The notes under the pieces: generated by a model
The model's database searches: none
Told to the model about the DNA's origin: nothing
The model's input: only the letters and a program-made list of their open reading frames with translations
NCBI RefSeq assembly: GCF_014204945.1
Contig: NZ_JACHMN010000001.1
Coordinates: 558,001-622,000, forward strand
Direction: 5' to 3'
Length of the DNA stretch: 64,000 nt
Source: Allocatelliglobosispora scoriae
GTDB taxonomy: Bacteria; Actinomycetota; Actinomycetes; Mycobacteriales; Micromonosporaceae
Shown here: positions 1-8,868 of the stretch, one piece after another
How positions within the stretch are numbered: position 1 is the stretch's first letter
Layout: every line of letters begins with the position of its first letter
Translations under genes and position numbers: made by a program

Positions 1-2
1 CG

Positions 3-476
3 CACTGCTCCTACTGCGGCCACCCGTTCGCGGTCGACCAGCCCTGGCCGCGTCGGTGCCAGGGCTGTTCGGAGATCAGCTACCTCAATCCGCTGCCGGT
101 CGTGCTCGCCGTCCAGCCCGTCGACGACGGCCTGCTGGTGATCCGCCGGTCGATCCCGCCCCAGGTGGGATGGCTGGCGCTGCCGGGCGGGTTCCTCGAC
201 TTGGGCGAGTCATGGCAGGAGGCGACGGCACGGGAGCTGCGCGAGGAGACCGGTCTCGTCACCTCCGCCGCCGACGTGACCCACTTCGACACCCTGAGCG
301 CGCCGAGCGGAACGCTGCTCGTCTTCGGCCTGCTGCCGACGCTGACGCTCGCGGACCTGCCGGAGTCGGTCGCCAACGACGAGTGCGACGGCTGGGAGCT
401 GATCACGGGCCCGGTGGAGCTCGCCTTCGACCTGCACACGGCGGTGGCGGCCCGCTACTTCGCCACACGGAGCTGA
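3..476 (+). CDS. Nudix hydrolase with N-terminal zinc ribbon, 5'-truncated by the window edge
   Basis: The reading frame is already open at the left edge, so the start lies outside the window; 157 residues are visible. The first residues carry two CxxC-type pairs (HCSYCG and RCQGCS), a zinc ribbon like that of NudC-type proteins. A complete Nudix box follows (GGFLDLGESW...REETGL), keeping all metal-binding glutamates, so an active pyrophosphohydrolase is expected. The substrate cannot be told. It is shorter than NADH pyrophosphatase and lacks its extra N-terminal domain in the visible part. A strong hairpin follows the stop. Confidence 0.85.
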   Translation, partial: HCSYCGHPFAVDQPWPRRCQGCSEISYLNPLPVVLAVQPVDDGLLVIRRSIPPQVGWLALPGGFLDLGESWQEATARELREETGLVTSAADVTHFDTLSAPSGTLLVFGLLPTLTLADLPESVANDECDGWELITGPVELAFDLHTAVAARYFATRS

Positions 477-496
477 CCCGGAGAGCTGAGGCGCAC

Positions 497-536
497 ACCC
501 CGTGGGACCGACTCTTCAAGAGTTGGTCCCACGGGG
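497..536. terminator. Palindromic terminator hairpin, copy 1 of the CTCTTCAAGAG family
   Basis: A near-perfect inverted repeat centred on CTCTTCAAGAG lies just after the Nudix stop. The arms run from CCCCGTGGGACC to GGTCCCACGGGG. The same core recurs near 30757, 52672 and 56270, always between genes, which suggests a reused terminator module. Confidence 0.7.
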
Positions 537-566
537 GTGGTCACCCGGCCTCCTACACTGCTCGGC

Positions 567-1310
567 GTGACCGTCTACGACAGCATCGGCGCGACCTACT
601 CCAGCACCCGGCGACCTGACCCGCGGATCGCGGCCCGGATCCATAGCGCACTCGGCGACGCGCGGACGGTCGTCAACGTCGGTGCGGGCGCGGGCTCCTA
701 CGAGCCCGCCGGCACGGTCCTCGCGGTCGAGCCGAGCGCGGTGATGATCGCCCAGCGGCCGGCCGGGGCGGCACCGGCGGTGCAGGCGGTGGCGGAGTCG
801 CTCCCGGTCGCCGACGACGCCGCGGACGCGGTGATGGCGCTGCTCACCGTGCACCACTGGACCGATCTCGCGGCGGGCCTGGCGGAGCTGCGGCGGATCG
901 CGCGGCGGCGGGTCGTCGTCCTCACCTGGGATCAGCGGGTCACCCGTGAGTTCTGGCTGCTGCGGGAGTACGTCCCGGAGGCGACGGCGATCGACGAGAC
1001 GCGGGCGGTGCCGGTGGAGGTGCTCGCGGAGCTGCTCGGCGGGGCGCGGATCGAGACCGTCCCGGTGCCGCACGACTGTGTCGACGGGTTCGGCGCGGCA
1101 TACTGGCGGCGCCCCTCGGCGTACCTGGAGAGGGTTGTCCGGGACGGGATCTCGATGCTGGCGCAGACCGGCGAGGAAGCGCTGGCGCCGGGCCTGGCGC
1201 GCCTGCACGCGGACCTCGCGTCCGGGCGCTGGCACGAGCAGCACGCGGACCTGCTGGAACTCGACGAGCTCGACGCCGGTTACCGGCTGGTCATCGCCGA
1301 CGTGTCATGA
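567..1310 (+). CDS. Class I SAM-dependent methyltransferase (Methyltransf_11 type)
   Basis: The 247-residue protein has the Rossmann glycine motif NVGAGAGSYEP near residues 35-46, an acidic loop (AVEPS) and a post-motif LTVHHWTD, as in small-molecule or quinone methyltransferases. I start it at GTG 567, since TACACT (554-559) lies 7 nt upstream and there is no ribosome binding site; an in-frame ATG at 537 falls inside the preceding hairpin. It converges with the next gene and overlaps it by a few bases. The substrate is unknown. Confidence 0.8.
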   Translation: MTVYDSIGATYSSTRRPDPRIAARIHSALGDARTVVNVGAGAGSYEPAGTVLAVEPSAVMIAQRPAGAAPAVQAVAESLPVADDAADAVMALLTVHHWTDLAAGLAELRRIARRRVVVLTWDQRVTREFWLLREYVPEATAIDETRAVPVEVLAELLGGARIETVPVPHDCVDGFGAAYWRRPSAYLERVVRDGISMLAQTGEEALAPGLARLHADLASGRWHEQHADLLELDELDAGYRLVIADVS

Positions 1311-1883
1311 GTCCAGCGCTGCCTTGAGCGTCCACGACGACAGGCGGGGCCGGTCGCCGAGCTCGGCGCGGCCGGTGCACCACAGCAGCACGTCGGCGGG
1401 GTCGCCGGGCGGGGCGTCGGGGAAGAGCCGGGCCAGCACCGACGCGCAGAGGTCCGCCGGGGGCCGCCAGTCGACGCCGAGACCGCGGGTGATGTCGTGG
1501 GTGTGCATCAGGATCTCGTCGACCCCGAGCGCGGCGAAGCCGCCGGGATCGGTCGGGCCCCAGTGCCAGGCGCGGCTCGCCGGGTCGGCGGTGGTGATCG
1601 CGCTGCTCAGCAGGGCCCCGCAGGCGTCGATGACCCGCAGCACCTCGGCGGGCGGGGTCTCGGCCGGGACGGTCAGGTCGAGCGGCAGGTAGGCGTCGGC
1701 GGGGCGGCCGGCCACCTGACCGGCGTAGGCGAGCAGGTCGTGGGCGATGTGGACGGCCGTCGCCCAGCAGGTCCAGGTGAGTTCCCCGGCGGGCTGGAAC
1801 CAGTCGCGGGTGACGTGCGGGGTGAGCGCCCGCCGCAGCTCGGCGAGCGCCTCGTCGACGTGGTCTGCCCCCATGGTGCGCAT
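1305..1883 (-). CDS. Maleylpyruvate isomerase / DinB-fold family protein (TIGR03083-like)
   Basis: The 192 residues resemble the actinobacterial mycothiol-dependent maleylpyruvate isomerase / DinB-like four-helix bundle family. Spaced histidines fit a metal site: VHIAHDLLAY in the first half and EILMHTHDITRG in the second. The family includes thiol-dependent isomerases and transferases, and no substrate can be assigned. ATG 1883 is used because CATGCT, a weak leaderless box, sits 6 nt upstream; the in-frame extension towards 2060 runs into unrelated coding sequence on the other strand. Confidence 0.65.
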   Translation of the reverse strand: MRTMGADHVDEALAELRRALTPHVTRDWFQPAGELTWTCWATAVHIAHDLLAYAGQVAGRPADAYLPLDLTVPAETPPAEVLRVIDACGALLSSAITTADPASRAWHWGPTDPGGFAALGVDEILMHTHDITRGLGVDWRPPADLCASVLARLFPDAPPGDPADVLLWCTGRAELGDRPRLSSWTLKAALDS

Positions 1884-1914
1884 CCGCCCAGCATGCCAGG
1901 TCGCGCAGCGCGGC

Positions 1915-2202
1915 GTGTCCAACCGTGTCCAATACCCGCCCCCGGTCGCGAAGACCTGGCACCTCAACCCGATGAATCCGGGCAACGGCCACGGCATCAT
2001 GCCCGGCAACGACGTCCCCGGCGGGAAGGTGTTCATCCCGGGCGCCGCACCGGACGCCACCGCCGCGGGTGCCTGTCACTGGGACCAGCACGAGCTGCGG
2101 TTCTACCGGCAGCCCGCCAACCCTGAGAGCCTGTTCGACACCGGATACACCAACATCGGTGCCGTGAAGTGCGGAATCACCGTGACCTGGACCATTGTGT
2201 GA
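1915..2202 (+). pseudogene. 3' fragment of an unidentified gene
   Basis: From about 1950 to the stop at 2202 the frame shows strong G/C third-base bias and protein-like composition (KTWHLNPMNPGNGHGIMPGN, then ACHWDQHELRFYRQ and NIGAVKCGITVTWTIV). No ribosome binding site or leaderless box precedes any candidate start. The upstream part of the frame overlaps the opposite gene. I read this as the C-terminal 80-95 residues of a gene whose 5' end was lost. A short intact gene from GTG 1915 is the alternative. The parent family is not recognised. Confidence 0.45.
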
Positions 2203-2262
2203 GTGGGGTACGCCCCGGCCGGCGGACCGGTCGGGGCGTACCTGCGTGAGCCGGGAAAGGGC

Positions 2263-2811
2263 TCAGGGGAAGATCGCCAGGGTCACCGACGACTTGAGGG
2301 ACTGCAGGCGGCCGCCGCGGTAGAGGCAGTTGAAGAGGTCGTCGCCCGAGCCCTTGAACTGCTGCTTGGCGTTGAGCCCGGCCCACAGGCCCGCCGTGAC
2401 GGTGCCGGTGAAGTTCACGACGAACTGGGAGCCCGGAGGCGTGCCCACGAGCATCGGTGAACGGGTCGCGGTGATCGTCGAGGTCTGGCCGGTGTTCCAC
2501 AGGATCGTGAAGGTGGTCGAGCCGGTCAGCATCAGCATCGTGCAGTCGTCCATCATGTTGAACGTGACGTTCGACGTACCGCTGATGACGTTCGGGTTGG
2601 ACTGCGACACGCACGGCTTGTAGGTCGTCTGCTTGACGATCGTCGTCGGCTGGAGGGTCGAGGTCAGCGGCGGCGTGAAGGTCAGCAGGTTGCTGCTGGG
2701 CGGGTTGCAGTTGATACCGGGCGTCGGGGCAGCCGACACGGGCGCGACGGTGAAGAGAGTCCCGGCGATCGTGAGCGCTGCGACGGTGACGACACGGGCG
2801 AGTCGAACCAT
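2263..2811 (-). CDS. Secreted protein of unknown function
   Basis: The 182-residue product has a typical Sec signal peptide (MVRLARVVTVAALTIAGTLF, cleavage expected after VSA-A). The mature part is rich in Thr, Ser and Asn with little charge and looks all-beta. Four cysteines could form two disulfides (INCNPP, KPCVSQ, DDCTML, FNCLYR). GGAGG sits 8 nt before ATG 2811. The family is not recognised. An A+T-richer region separates it from the divergent sulfotransferase gene. Confidence 0.7.
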   Translation of the reverse strand: MVRLARVVTVAALTIAGTLFTVAPVSAAPTPGINCNPPSSNLLTFTPPLTSTLQPTTIVKQTTYKPCVSQSNPNVISGTSNVTFNMMDDCTMLMLTGSTTFTILWNTGQTSTITATRSPMLVGTPPGSQFVVNFTGTVTAGLWAGLNAKQQFKGSGDDLFNCLYRGGRLQSLKSSVTLAIFP

Positions 2812-2997
2812 CAGAAGGCCTCCAAATTCAGGAGAGCGAATAAGGGCTGATCGGCGGGTGTCGATGACGATACGTCCACGGCGAGCGTTTTAACAGCGGC
2901 GTAAACACGAGTGAATCGCCGCATCTCGATTTTCGGCCGAAGACTGACACAGGTTGGGCCATTTGTGAATGTGAGTTAACAAGTTCGACTCAAACTC

Positions 2998-3026
2998 TTG
3001 ACAGACCCTTCTTCGAGACATAGACA
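2998..3026 (+). promoter_or_regulatory. Probable vegetative sigma promoter for the sulfotransferase gene
   Basis: A consensus -35 TTGACA (2998-3003) is followed by a 17-bp spacer and TAGACA (3021-3026). The predicted leader of about 40 nt ends with TAGGAG before ATG 3073. Confidence 0.6.
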
Positions 3027-3072
3027 TCTATGGCTTGGTTCGGTCGCGCTCACACACCGTTAGGAGTCGGCA

Positions 3073-3942
3073 ATGCTCCGTGCGTTCTTCGGTCGGCACA
3101 GGACCGGTTCCACCTGGTCGCGGAGCATCCTGGCGGACGCGACGATCGCGCTGGGCCTCACCACGCTCACCGTCCACGTGCCCGAGCAGTGGGACGGCTA
3201 CGCCACGATCGGCGACAAGGTCCGCGCCGAGAAGCCCGACGTCCTGGTGATGACGAACTGCCGCCAGGAGGACTTCGACAGCCTGCCGCCGCTCGTCGGC
3301 CTCAACGTCATCCGCGACCCGCGCGACATCATCGTCTCGGGCTACTTCAGCCACCTGCACAGCCACCCCGAGAAGCTGTTCGGCATCACCTTCACCAACC
3401 TCGTCGAGCACCGCAAGGCGCTCAAGGAGCTCAGCGAGGACGAGGGCCTCTACCGCGAGATCGAGTTCAGCGGTCTCTTCCTCGATCCGATGTCGGCGTG
3501 GAACTACGCCAACCCCGGCGTACTGGAGCTGCGGATGGAGGAGATCCTCGCCGACACGCGCGGCTCCTGGGACCGCGCGCTGCGCCACCTCGGCCTCGTC
3601 GTGCCGGCCAAGGGCGAGCGCCTGCGGACGGCGGCCTTCCACTGGAACCTCGCCCCGCGGCGGCGCACCCCCAAGCCGCTCGCGCTCGCCCGGCGCGTGC
3701 TGCCCCGGGCACCGCTGCACGCGCTGCCGTCGACCTATGTGGACAGCGCCGTCAACCGCTTCACCTTCGCCAAGATGTCCAAGGGCCGCCAGCCCGGCCA
3801 GGTCGACGTCACGAGCCACTACCGCCGGGGCATCCCGGGCGACTGGCCCGACCACCTCACCGACGACCACCTCAAGGCGATCTCCGCCCGCTACGGCGAC
3901 CTCGTCGAGCGACTCGGATACGGCGCGACCCAGCAGCGATAA
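3073..3942 (+). CDS. PAPS-dependent sulfotransferase family protein
   Basis: The 289 residues begin with a PAPS-binding loop-like FFGRHRTGSTWSR (residues 5-17). The 3'-phosphate-binding segment VIRDPRDIIVSGYFSH lies near residue 80, with Arg and Ser in the expected places. Both are hallmarks of sulfotransferases that move sulfate from PAPS to an alcohol or amine acceptor. There is no signal peptide, so it is cytosolic. The N-terminus is short for the family but already contains the loop, and TAGGAG supports ATG 3073. It is probably not co-regulated with the next gene, which has its own leaderless promoter. The acceptor is unknown. Confidence 0.8.
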   Translation: MLRAFFGRHRTGSTWSRSILADATIALGLTTLTVHVPEQWDGYATIGDKVRAEKPDVLVMTNCRQEDFDSLPPLVGLNVIRDPRDIIVSGYFSHLHSHPEKLFGITFTNLVEHRKALKELSEDEGLYREIEFSGLFLDPMSAWNYANPGVLELRMEEILADTRGSWDRALRHLGLVVPAKGERLRTAAFHWNLAPRRRTPKPLALARRVLPRAPLHALPSTYVDSAVNRFTFAKMSKGRQPGQVDVTSHYRRGIPGDWPDHLTDDHLKAISARYGDLVERLGYGATQQR

Positions 3943-3951
3943 GCTGGCCCG

Positions 3952-4776
3952 GTGATCGACGAGATCGTCCGCCTGGGCCCCCGCGACCTGCCCGACTGCC
4001 TCACCCTGGCCCAGGACCGCGACTGGGGGCCCGAGGACCGCAAATGGGGCCTGCTCCTCGAGGTCGGCGAGGCATACGGCCTGCGGGACCCGGAGCTCGT
4101 CGGCACGACGATCCTCACCCGCTACGGCACGGAGCTCGCCGCGATCAGCATGGTGCTCGTCGCCAGCCGCTACGGCCGCCGGGGCCTGGGCACCCGGATG
4201 ATGGCCCACGCGCTCGACGAGGCCGGCGACGCGATCACCTTCCTCAACGCCACGGAGTACGGCCGCCCCGTCTACGAGCGCCTCGGCTTCGTCACGGTCG
4301 GCGCCACGCATACCCATCTGGGTCCGCTCGTCCTGCCGCCCGCGCGACCCGGCTCACGCCCGGCCGAGCCGGGCGACGTCGCCGCGATCCTCGCGCTCGA
4401 CGCCGAGGTCAACGGCGTCGAGCGCACGCACCTGGTCCCGCTGCTGCCCGGCTTCTGCGAGCAGCTGCGGGTCGTCGAGAAGAGCAACACCATCACCGGG
4501 TACGCCGGGGCGTGGCGCACGGTCGGCGCCACCGTGATCGGCCCGGTGATCGCGGCGACCGAGGCCGACGCGATGACGCTCATCGCCGACCTCGCCGCCT
4601 CGGTCGAGGGCCCGTTCCGGCTCGACCTCGACGCCCGGCACCCCCGGCTCATCGAGTGGGCCTCGGAGCACGGCGCCAAGCCGTGGTTCGACACCGCCCT
4701 CATGGTCCGCGGCGACCGGCCGCTGCCCGGCGACCGCAGCCGCTGGTTCGTCCCGGTGATGCAGGCGCTCGGGTGA
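3952..4776 (+). CDS. Tandem GNAT-fold acetyltransferase
   Basis: At 274 residues it is long enough for two GNAT folds. The N-terminal half has an acetyl-CoA pyrophosphate loop, SRYGRRGLGTRMM (about residues 67-79), followed by NATEYGRPVYERLGF, the usual strand-helix end of GNAT. The C-terminal half, from about residue 120, looks like a second domain without a clear Q/RxxGxG loop. GTG 3952 follows TAAGCT (3940-3945) at 6 nt, so the gene has its own leaderless start just after the sulfotransferase. The acceptor is unknown. Confidence 0.75.
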   Translation: MIDEIVRLGPRDLPDCLTLAQDRDWGPEDRKWGLLLEVGEAYGLRDPELVGTTILTRYGTELAAISMVLVASRYGRRGLGTRMMAHALDEAGDAITFLNATEYGRPVYERLGFVTVGATHTHLGPLVLPPARPGSRPAEPGDVAAILALDAEVNGVERTHLVPLLPGFCEQLRVVEKSNTITGYAGAWRTVGATVIGPVIAATEADAMTLIADLAASVEGPFRLDLDARHPRLIEWASEHGAKPWFDTALMVRGDRPLPGDRSRWFVPVMQALG

Positions 4777-4843
4777 CACGCTCTTGGCCCAACCGTGTCC
4801 TCATGGGACCACGGCATCCGCGGGGTTTACCTATCGTCACCTC

Positions 4844-6745
4844 ATGCCCATCACGGTCGAAATCCTGTGGCACCAGCATCGACGGCTGTTCCTCGCGGCG
4901 GCGCCGCCGCTGGTCCTCGCCTGGCTGATCGACCACGCCGTCGCATGGTTCGCCGCCGAGGCCCTGCTCGACCATCAGCTGCGGCCCGGCACGGGTGTGC
5001 TGACCACCGCCCTGGTCTGGGGATTCGCCTGGCTCGTCGCACTCACCGCGGCGCTGCCGGTCGCCGCCGCCTGGCTCCGGGGGGCGGAGATCTCCGCACC
5101 GGCGGCGATCCGGTGGGGGCTGCGCGGGATCCGCGGCACCGCCGTCTGGTTCGTCGGGGTGGCCGCGGCGCTGCTCCTCGTCGGCTTCGCCGCCCTGTGC
5201 CTCGCGGTCGTCGGCACCTCCTTCGGCCTGGTCCTCGGGCTCGCCATCCTCGTCGGCGGCGTTCTGCTGATCTGCGGGCAGCCCGTGCTGAGCCTGCCGG
5301 TGCGGCTGCTGGAGGGCTCCGGTGCGCCGGTTACGCGTACCCGCCTGCTGCTGCGGGGGCGGACGCTGGGCGCGAGCATCCGGATGGTGCTGGTGCTGCT
5401 CGCCCTGCCCGCGCTGGGGTTCTGGGCCGCCGCCGCGGTCCGCGGCGCGGCGACTCCCGGCGGGCGCCTCGCCGGCGGACTGCTCGCCGGGGCCGGGGAG
5501 TGCCTCGTCCTGCTCGGCGTCGTCGTGCTCGTGACGGCACAGGCCTGCACCATCGTGCGGACCCTGCTCGCACCGCGCGACCCCGGTGACGCCCGGGCCG
5601 TCGCCGACCTCCCGTCCATCGACGTCACCCTCGCCGAGATCGCGGCCGCCGAGACCACGGTGCCGGCGCGGTGGGCAGTATGGCGGGGACGGGCTGCCCC
5701 GGCCGGGCTCGCCGCAGCCGTGCTGCTCGTCGTCGCCGTGCCCGTGGCCAACCCGGCGGGGCTAACGGTCACCGCGACGCACCGCTTCGACCAGGCCGCC
5801 CTGGCGATGGGCCACGCCCCGGACGGCACGCTCGTCATCGTCGACCAGACCGGGGTGACCAGGTGCCGGGACCGGGCCTGCGACCAGGCCCAGCACACCG
5901 AGATCGGCCACTTCGACGCCGCTTCCGTCAACGCCGACGGCACCTTCGTCGCGCTGACCCACTCCACCGCGAGCGGCGGCCTGTCGAAGGACCAGCCCCG
6001 ATTTCACCGCTGCACCGCCGACGGGAACTGCACCGCCTACGTGATGCCGGTGGAGGGGGTCAGCGGGCCCACCGCGGCGGTGATCGTCGCGTTACCCGGC
6101 GGCAGCGAGGTGCTCGCCGCGTTCCTGCTCGACCGGGGTGACTCCGGGACCGGCGGGAAGCTGAGCGCGTGGCGCTGCGGTGACGACGCGCGCTGTGTGG
6201 GCGTACCCGTCGAACTGGGGCGGAAGACCAGCCTGTTCAACTCGGCCGGCCAGCTCACCCCGGGCCACGACGAGCACGGGCGTCCGCTGATCACCTGGAC
6301 CCGCGGCCATGACTACGGCCCCGGCCTGACCGCGGAGGCCCAGTGCGTGGACGACGGCTGCTCCTCGCTGGTCGTCCGCGCGAAGGAGCGGCCGTCGGAC
6401 CGCGGCACCTGGGCGGCGCTGCTGGCGCTGGACGCCGCGGGCGGCCGCCTGGTGGTGCTGCGCAGGCCGGCGGCGTCGGACTGCTTCGAGTGGTGCCTCG
6501 ACTGGTCGTGGCTGGACTCCCCGCCCCGCTACAGCGTGGCCCGGTGCGGGCAGAGCTGCGCAGTGCCGGGCCGGGACGTCACGCTCTTCGTCGCCGGGCT
6601 GACGACCCCGGACCGCGACGTTCACGTCGCCGTCGGTCCGGGCGGCGAGCTCGCGATGATGCTCGTCGAGGGCTACGACACGGTCCTGGTGACCTGCACC
6701 GAGCATTGTGACCTGTCCGCCCCCACGGTTCCGCACGCTGGGTGA
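4844..6745 (+). CDS. Multi-pass membrane protein with repeated cysteine-pair ectodomain
   Basis: This 633-residue protein starts at ATG 4844, 6 nt after TATCGT. About the first 250 residues hold some six hydrophobic helices in a compact membrane domain. A further helix (LAAAVLLVVAVPVAN) leads into a 330-residue C-terminal part with seven close cysteine pairs: CRDRAC, CTADGNC, CGDDARC, CVDDGC, CFEWC, CGQSC, CTEHC. Most follow a stretch like DGTLV or GGRLVV, the periodicity of beta-propeller blades. I infer an outward-facing disulfide-stabilised propeller on a membrane anchor. No known family is recognised. Confidence 0.7.
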   Translation: MPITVEILWHQHRRLFLAAAPPLVLAWLIDHAVAWFAAEALLDHQLRPGTGVLTTALVWGFAWLVALTAALPVAAAWLRGAEISAPAAIRWGLRGIRGTAVWFVGVAAALLLVGFAALCLAVVGTSFGLVLGLAILVGGVLLICGQPVLSLPVRLLEGSGAPVTRTRLLLRGRTLGASIRMVLVLLALPALGFWAAAAVRGAATPGGRLAGGLLAGAGECLVLLGVVVLVTAQACTIVRTLLAPRDPGDARAVADLPSIDVTLAEIAAAETTVPARWAVWRGRAAPAGLAAAVLLVVAVPVANPAGLTVTATHRFDQAALAMGHAPDGTLVIVDQTGVTRCRDRACDQAQHTEIGHFDAASVNADGTFVALTHSTASGGLSKDQPRFHRCTADGNCTAYVMPVEGVSGPTAAVIVALPGGSEVLAAFLLDRGDSGTGGKLSAWRCGDDARCVGVPVELGRKTSLFNSAGQLTPGHDEHGRPLITWTRGHDYGPGLTAEAQCVDDGCSSLVVRAKERPSDRGTWAALLALDAAGGRLVVLRRPAASDCFEWCLDWSWLDSPPRYSVARCGQSCAVPGRDVTLFVAGLTTPDRDVHVAVGPGGELAMMLVEGYDTVLVTCTEHCDLSAPTVPHAG

Positions 6746-6811
6746 GGAAGAAATACTGAATGTTGCATCTGCCCTTGTCGATGTCGTAGCGGCATGGGTA
6801 ACCTCCGGCGA

Positions 6812-8062
6812 GTGGATGATCAGGAGGCGGCGGCACCCCCGCTGCAGTGGCGCGACAACCGGGACTTCAACCTCTTCCTCCTGGTGCAGACGTTCTCCAC
6901 CGCCGGCAACACGTTCACGATGGTGGCGATCCCGCTGCTGGTGCTGCACGCGACCGGCTCCGTGGTCCAGATGGGCCTCGTCACCGGTGCCGGTGCCGTC
7001 GCCAACATCCTCGCCGGGATCTTCGCGGGGGTGATCGTGGACCGGTTCGACCGCCGACGGCTGCTCATCGTCTGCGACGTGGCGCGGGGCGTGATCTACG
7101 CGTCGATCCCGGTCGCCTGGCTCTTCGCCACCCCGATCTGGCTGCTCTACGTCGTGGTGCCGCTCGGCGGGGCGCTGGCGATGCTGTTCCAGGTGACATA
7201 TGTGGCGATCCTGCCGAGGCTGGTCGACGCCGAGCAGCTCACCCAGGCCAACGGACGGCTCTCGGCGAGCTACGCCACGGCGGGCATCGCCGGGCCGATC
7301 ATCGCCGGGATCCTGTCAGCCCGGTACGGTCCCGCGACCGCGATCGGGGTCGACGCCGCCACGTTCCTCGCCGCGGCGGTGGGCATCTTCTTCGTCCGGT
7401 TCCGCAGCCCCGCCCCGACCGAGGCACCCGCCGAAGCGGTGCCGTTCTGGCGGAACCTGCTGGTGGGGGCGAGGTTCCTGTGGCGGCACCCGGTGCTGCG
7501 CTCCCTCACCGCCCTGCTCACCCTGCTGATCTTCATCCACCTCGGGCTGATCGACCTGATCATCTACTACCTCAAGACCGACCTCGGCCAGCCGGACAGC
7601 ACGATCGGCTACGTGCTCGCGGTCACCGGCCTCGGCACGATCGCCGGATCGCTGCTGGTGGCACGGGTCCGCCGCCGGTTCGGATTCGGCCTGACCTGGG
7701 TGGCCGCGACGATGCTCTGCGGTGCCGGGATCGCCGGGCTCGGCTTCGCCGCCTCCGTCCCGGCGGTCGCGCTGCTCTCCGTCGTCACCTTCGGATTCAG
7801 CACCATCGCCGGGATCTGCTCGATGACCCTGCGCCAGCAGGTGACGCCCAACGCCCTGCTGGGCCGGGTGACCGCCGCCTACTGGACTATCCACTCCACA
7901 CTGGGCCCGGTCGGCGCCGCGGTGCTCACGGCCGCCGCAGCCGGGTTCGGGGTGAACACGGTGCTGGTCGTCGCCGGAATCGCCTACATGCTGATCGCGG
8001 CGGCCGGGATGCTGACCCCGATCCGGCAGCGCCGACCGGAACTGCTCCCGGTCACCGGCTGA
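6812..8062 (+). CDS. MFS transporter, MFS_3 / DHA3 (EntS-like) type
   Basis: The 416-residue protein has twelve predicted membrane helices and the motif GVIVDRFDRRRLLIVCD between helices 2 and 3, typical of major facilitator antiporters of the enterobactin-exporter/macrolide-efflux branch. Likely substrates are hydrophobic drugs or siderophores. GTG 6812 fits a complete promoter: TTGTCG (6775-6780), 18 bp, TAACCT (6799-6804), then 7 nt to GTG. The in-frame ATG at 6794 would lie upstream of this -10 element. It converges with the response-regulator gene, overlapping by 11 bp. Confidence 0.85.
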   Translation: MDDQEAAAPPLQWRDNRDFNLFLLVQTFSTAGNTFTMVAIPLLVLHATGSVVQMGLVTGAGAVANILAGIFAGVIVDRFDRRRLLIVCDVARGVIYASIPVAWLFATPIWLLYVVVPLGGALAMLFQVTYVAILPRLVDAEQLTQANGRLSASYATAGIAGPIIAGILSARYGPATAIGVDAATFLAAAVGIFFVRFRSPAPTEAPAEAVPFWRNLLVGARFLWRHPVLRSLTALLTLLIFIHLGLIDLIIYYLKTDLGQPDSTIGYVLAVTGLGTIAGSLLVARVRRRFGFGLTWVAATMLCGAGIAGLGFAASVPAVALLSVVTFGFSTIAGICSMTLRQQVTPNALLGRVTAAYWTIHSTLGPVGAAVLTAAAAGFGVNTVLVVAGIAYMLIAAAGMLTPIRQRRPELLPVTG

Positions 8063-8708
8063 CCGTCACCAGCCCCGACTCGTAGGCCGCGATCACCAAC
8101 TGGGCCCGGTCGCGCGCGCCGAGCTTGCCGAGCAGGTGCCCGATGTGGGTCTTCACCGTCGGCAGGCTCACCGTCAGCCGGTCGGCGATCTCCGTGTTGG
8201 ACAGGCCCCGGGCGACCAGGGTCAGCACCTCCCGCTCCCGCTCGGTCACCCCGCCCAACCCGGCCGGAACGCCGACGGCGGGCTCCGGCCGCCGCGCGAA
8301 CTCCGCGATCAGCCGCCGCGTCACCGTGGGCCCCAGCAGCGCCTCCCCGGCGGCGACGACCCGGATCGCGGCGAGCAGCTCGGCCGGCGGGGTGTCCTTG
8401 AGCAGGAACCCGCTGGCACCGGCCCGCAGCGCGGCGTAAACGTACTCGTCGAGGTCGAACGTGGTCAGAATGAGGACCCGGGTCTCGGGCAGCACGGCGC
8501 TGATCCGCCGGGTCGCGCCGATCCCGTCGAGCTCCGGCATCCGCACGTCCATCAGCACCACATCGGGACGGTGCCGCTCGGCGAGCGCCACCGCTTCGGC
8601 ACCGGTGCCCGCCTCGCCGACCACGGTGAGCCCGGGATCGGTCTCGACGAGCACCCGGAAGCTGCCCCGCAGCAGCGCCTGGTCGTCGGCGATCAGCACG
8701 CGGATCAC
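8052..8708 (-). CDS. Two-component response regulator, NarL/LuxR family
   Basis: The 218 residues form a receiver domain (IADDQ, phospho-acceptor in VVLMDVRMPELDG, conserved lysine in LLKDTPP). A LuxR-type HTH follows (LTEREREVLTLVARGLSNTE ... PTVKTHIGHLLGKLG, about residues 150-210). It is expected to bind DNA after phosphorylation by the kinase encoded 160 bp upstream. GTG 8708 begins exactly at the conserved receiver strand VIRVLIADDQ. The obvious target is the divergent ABC transporter operon at 10186. Confidence 0.9.
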   Translation of the reverse strand: MIRVLIADDQALLRGSFRVLVETDPGLTVVGEAGTGAEAVALAERHRPDVVLMDVRMPELDGIGATRRISAVLPETRVLILTTFDLDEYVYAALRAGASGFLLKDTPPAELLAAIRVVAAGEALLGPTVTRRLIAEFARRPEPAVGVPAGLGGVTEREREVLTLVARGLSNTEIADRLTVSLPTVKTHIGHLLGKLGARDRAQLVIAAYESGLVTVSR

Positions 8709-8868
8709 AGCGCCTCCTCGTCGGGCGGCGCCGCGGCCGCCCGGACCCGGGCCACGGGACCTCCCCATCGGACAGCCGCCGGACCACCCGCCGCCTCAGG
8801 GGCCTTCGGGGCGTGCCTGCGGACACCCGCGCGTCCAGGAGCAGCCGCGTCGACAGCCCTGGCCCGCG

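Noticed and set aside
3030-4928. 632-codon open frame across the sulfotransferase and GNAT genes
   Set aside because: Arg/Pro/Gly-dominated translation with no domain; it is the shifted-frame shadow of two genes with clear motifs, as expected in very G+C-rich DNA.
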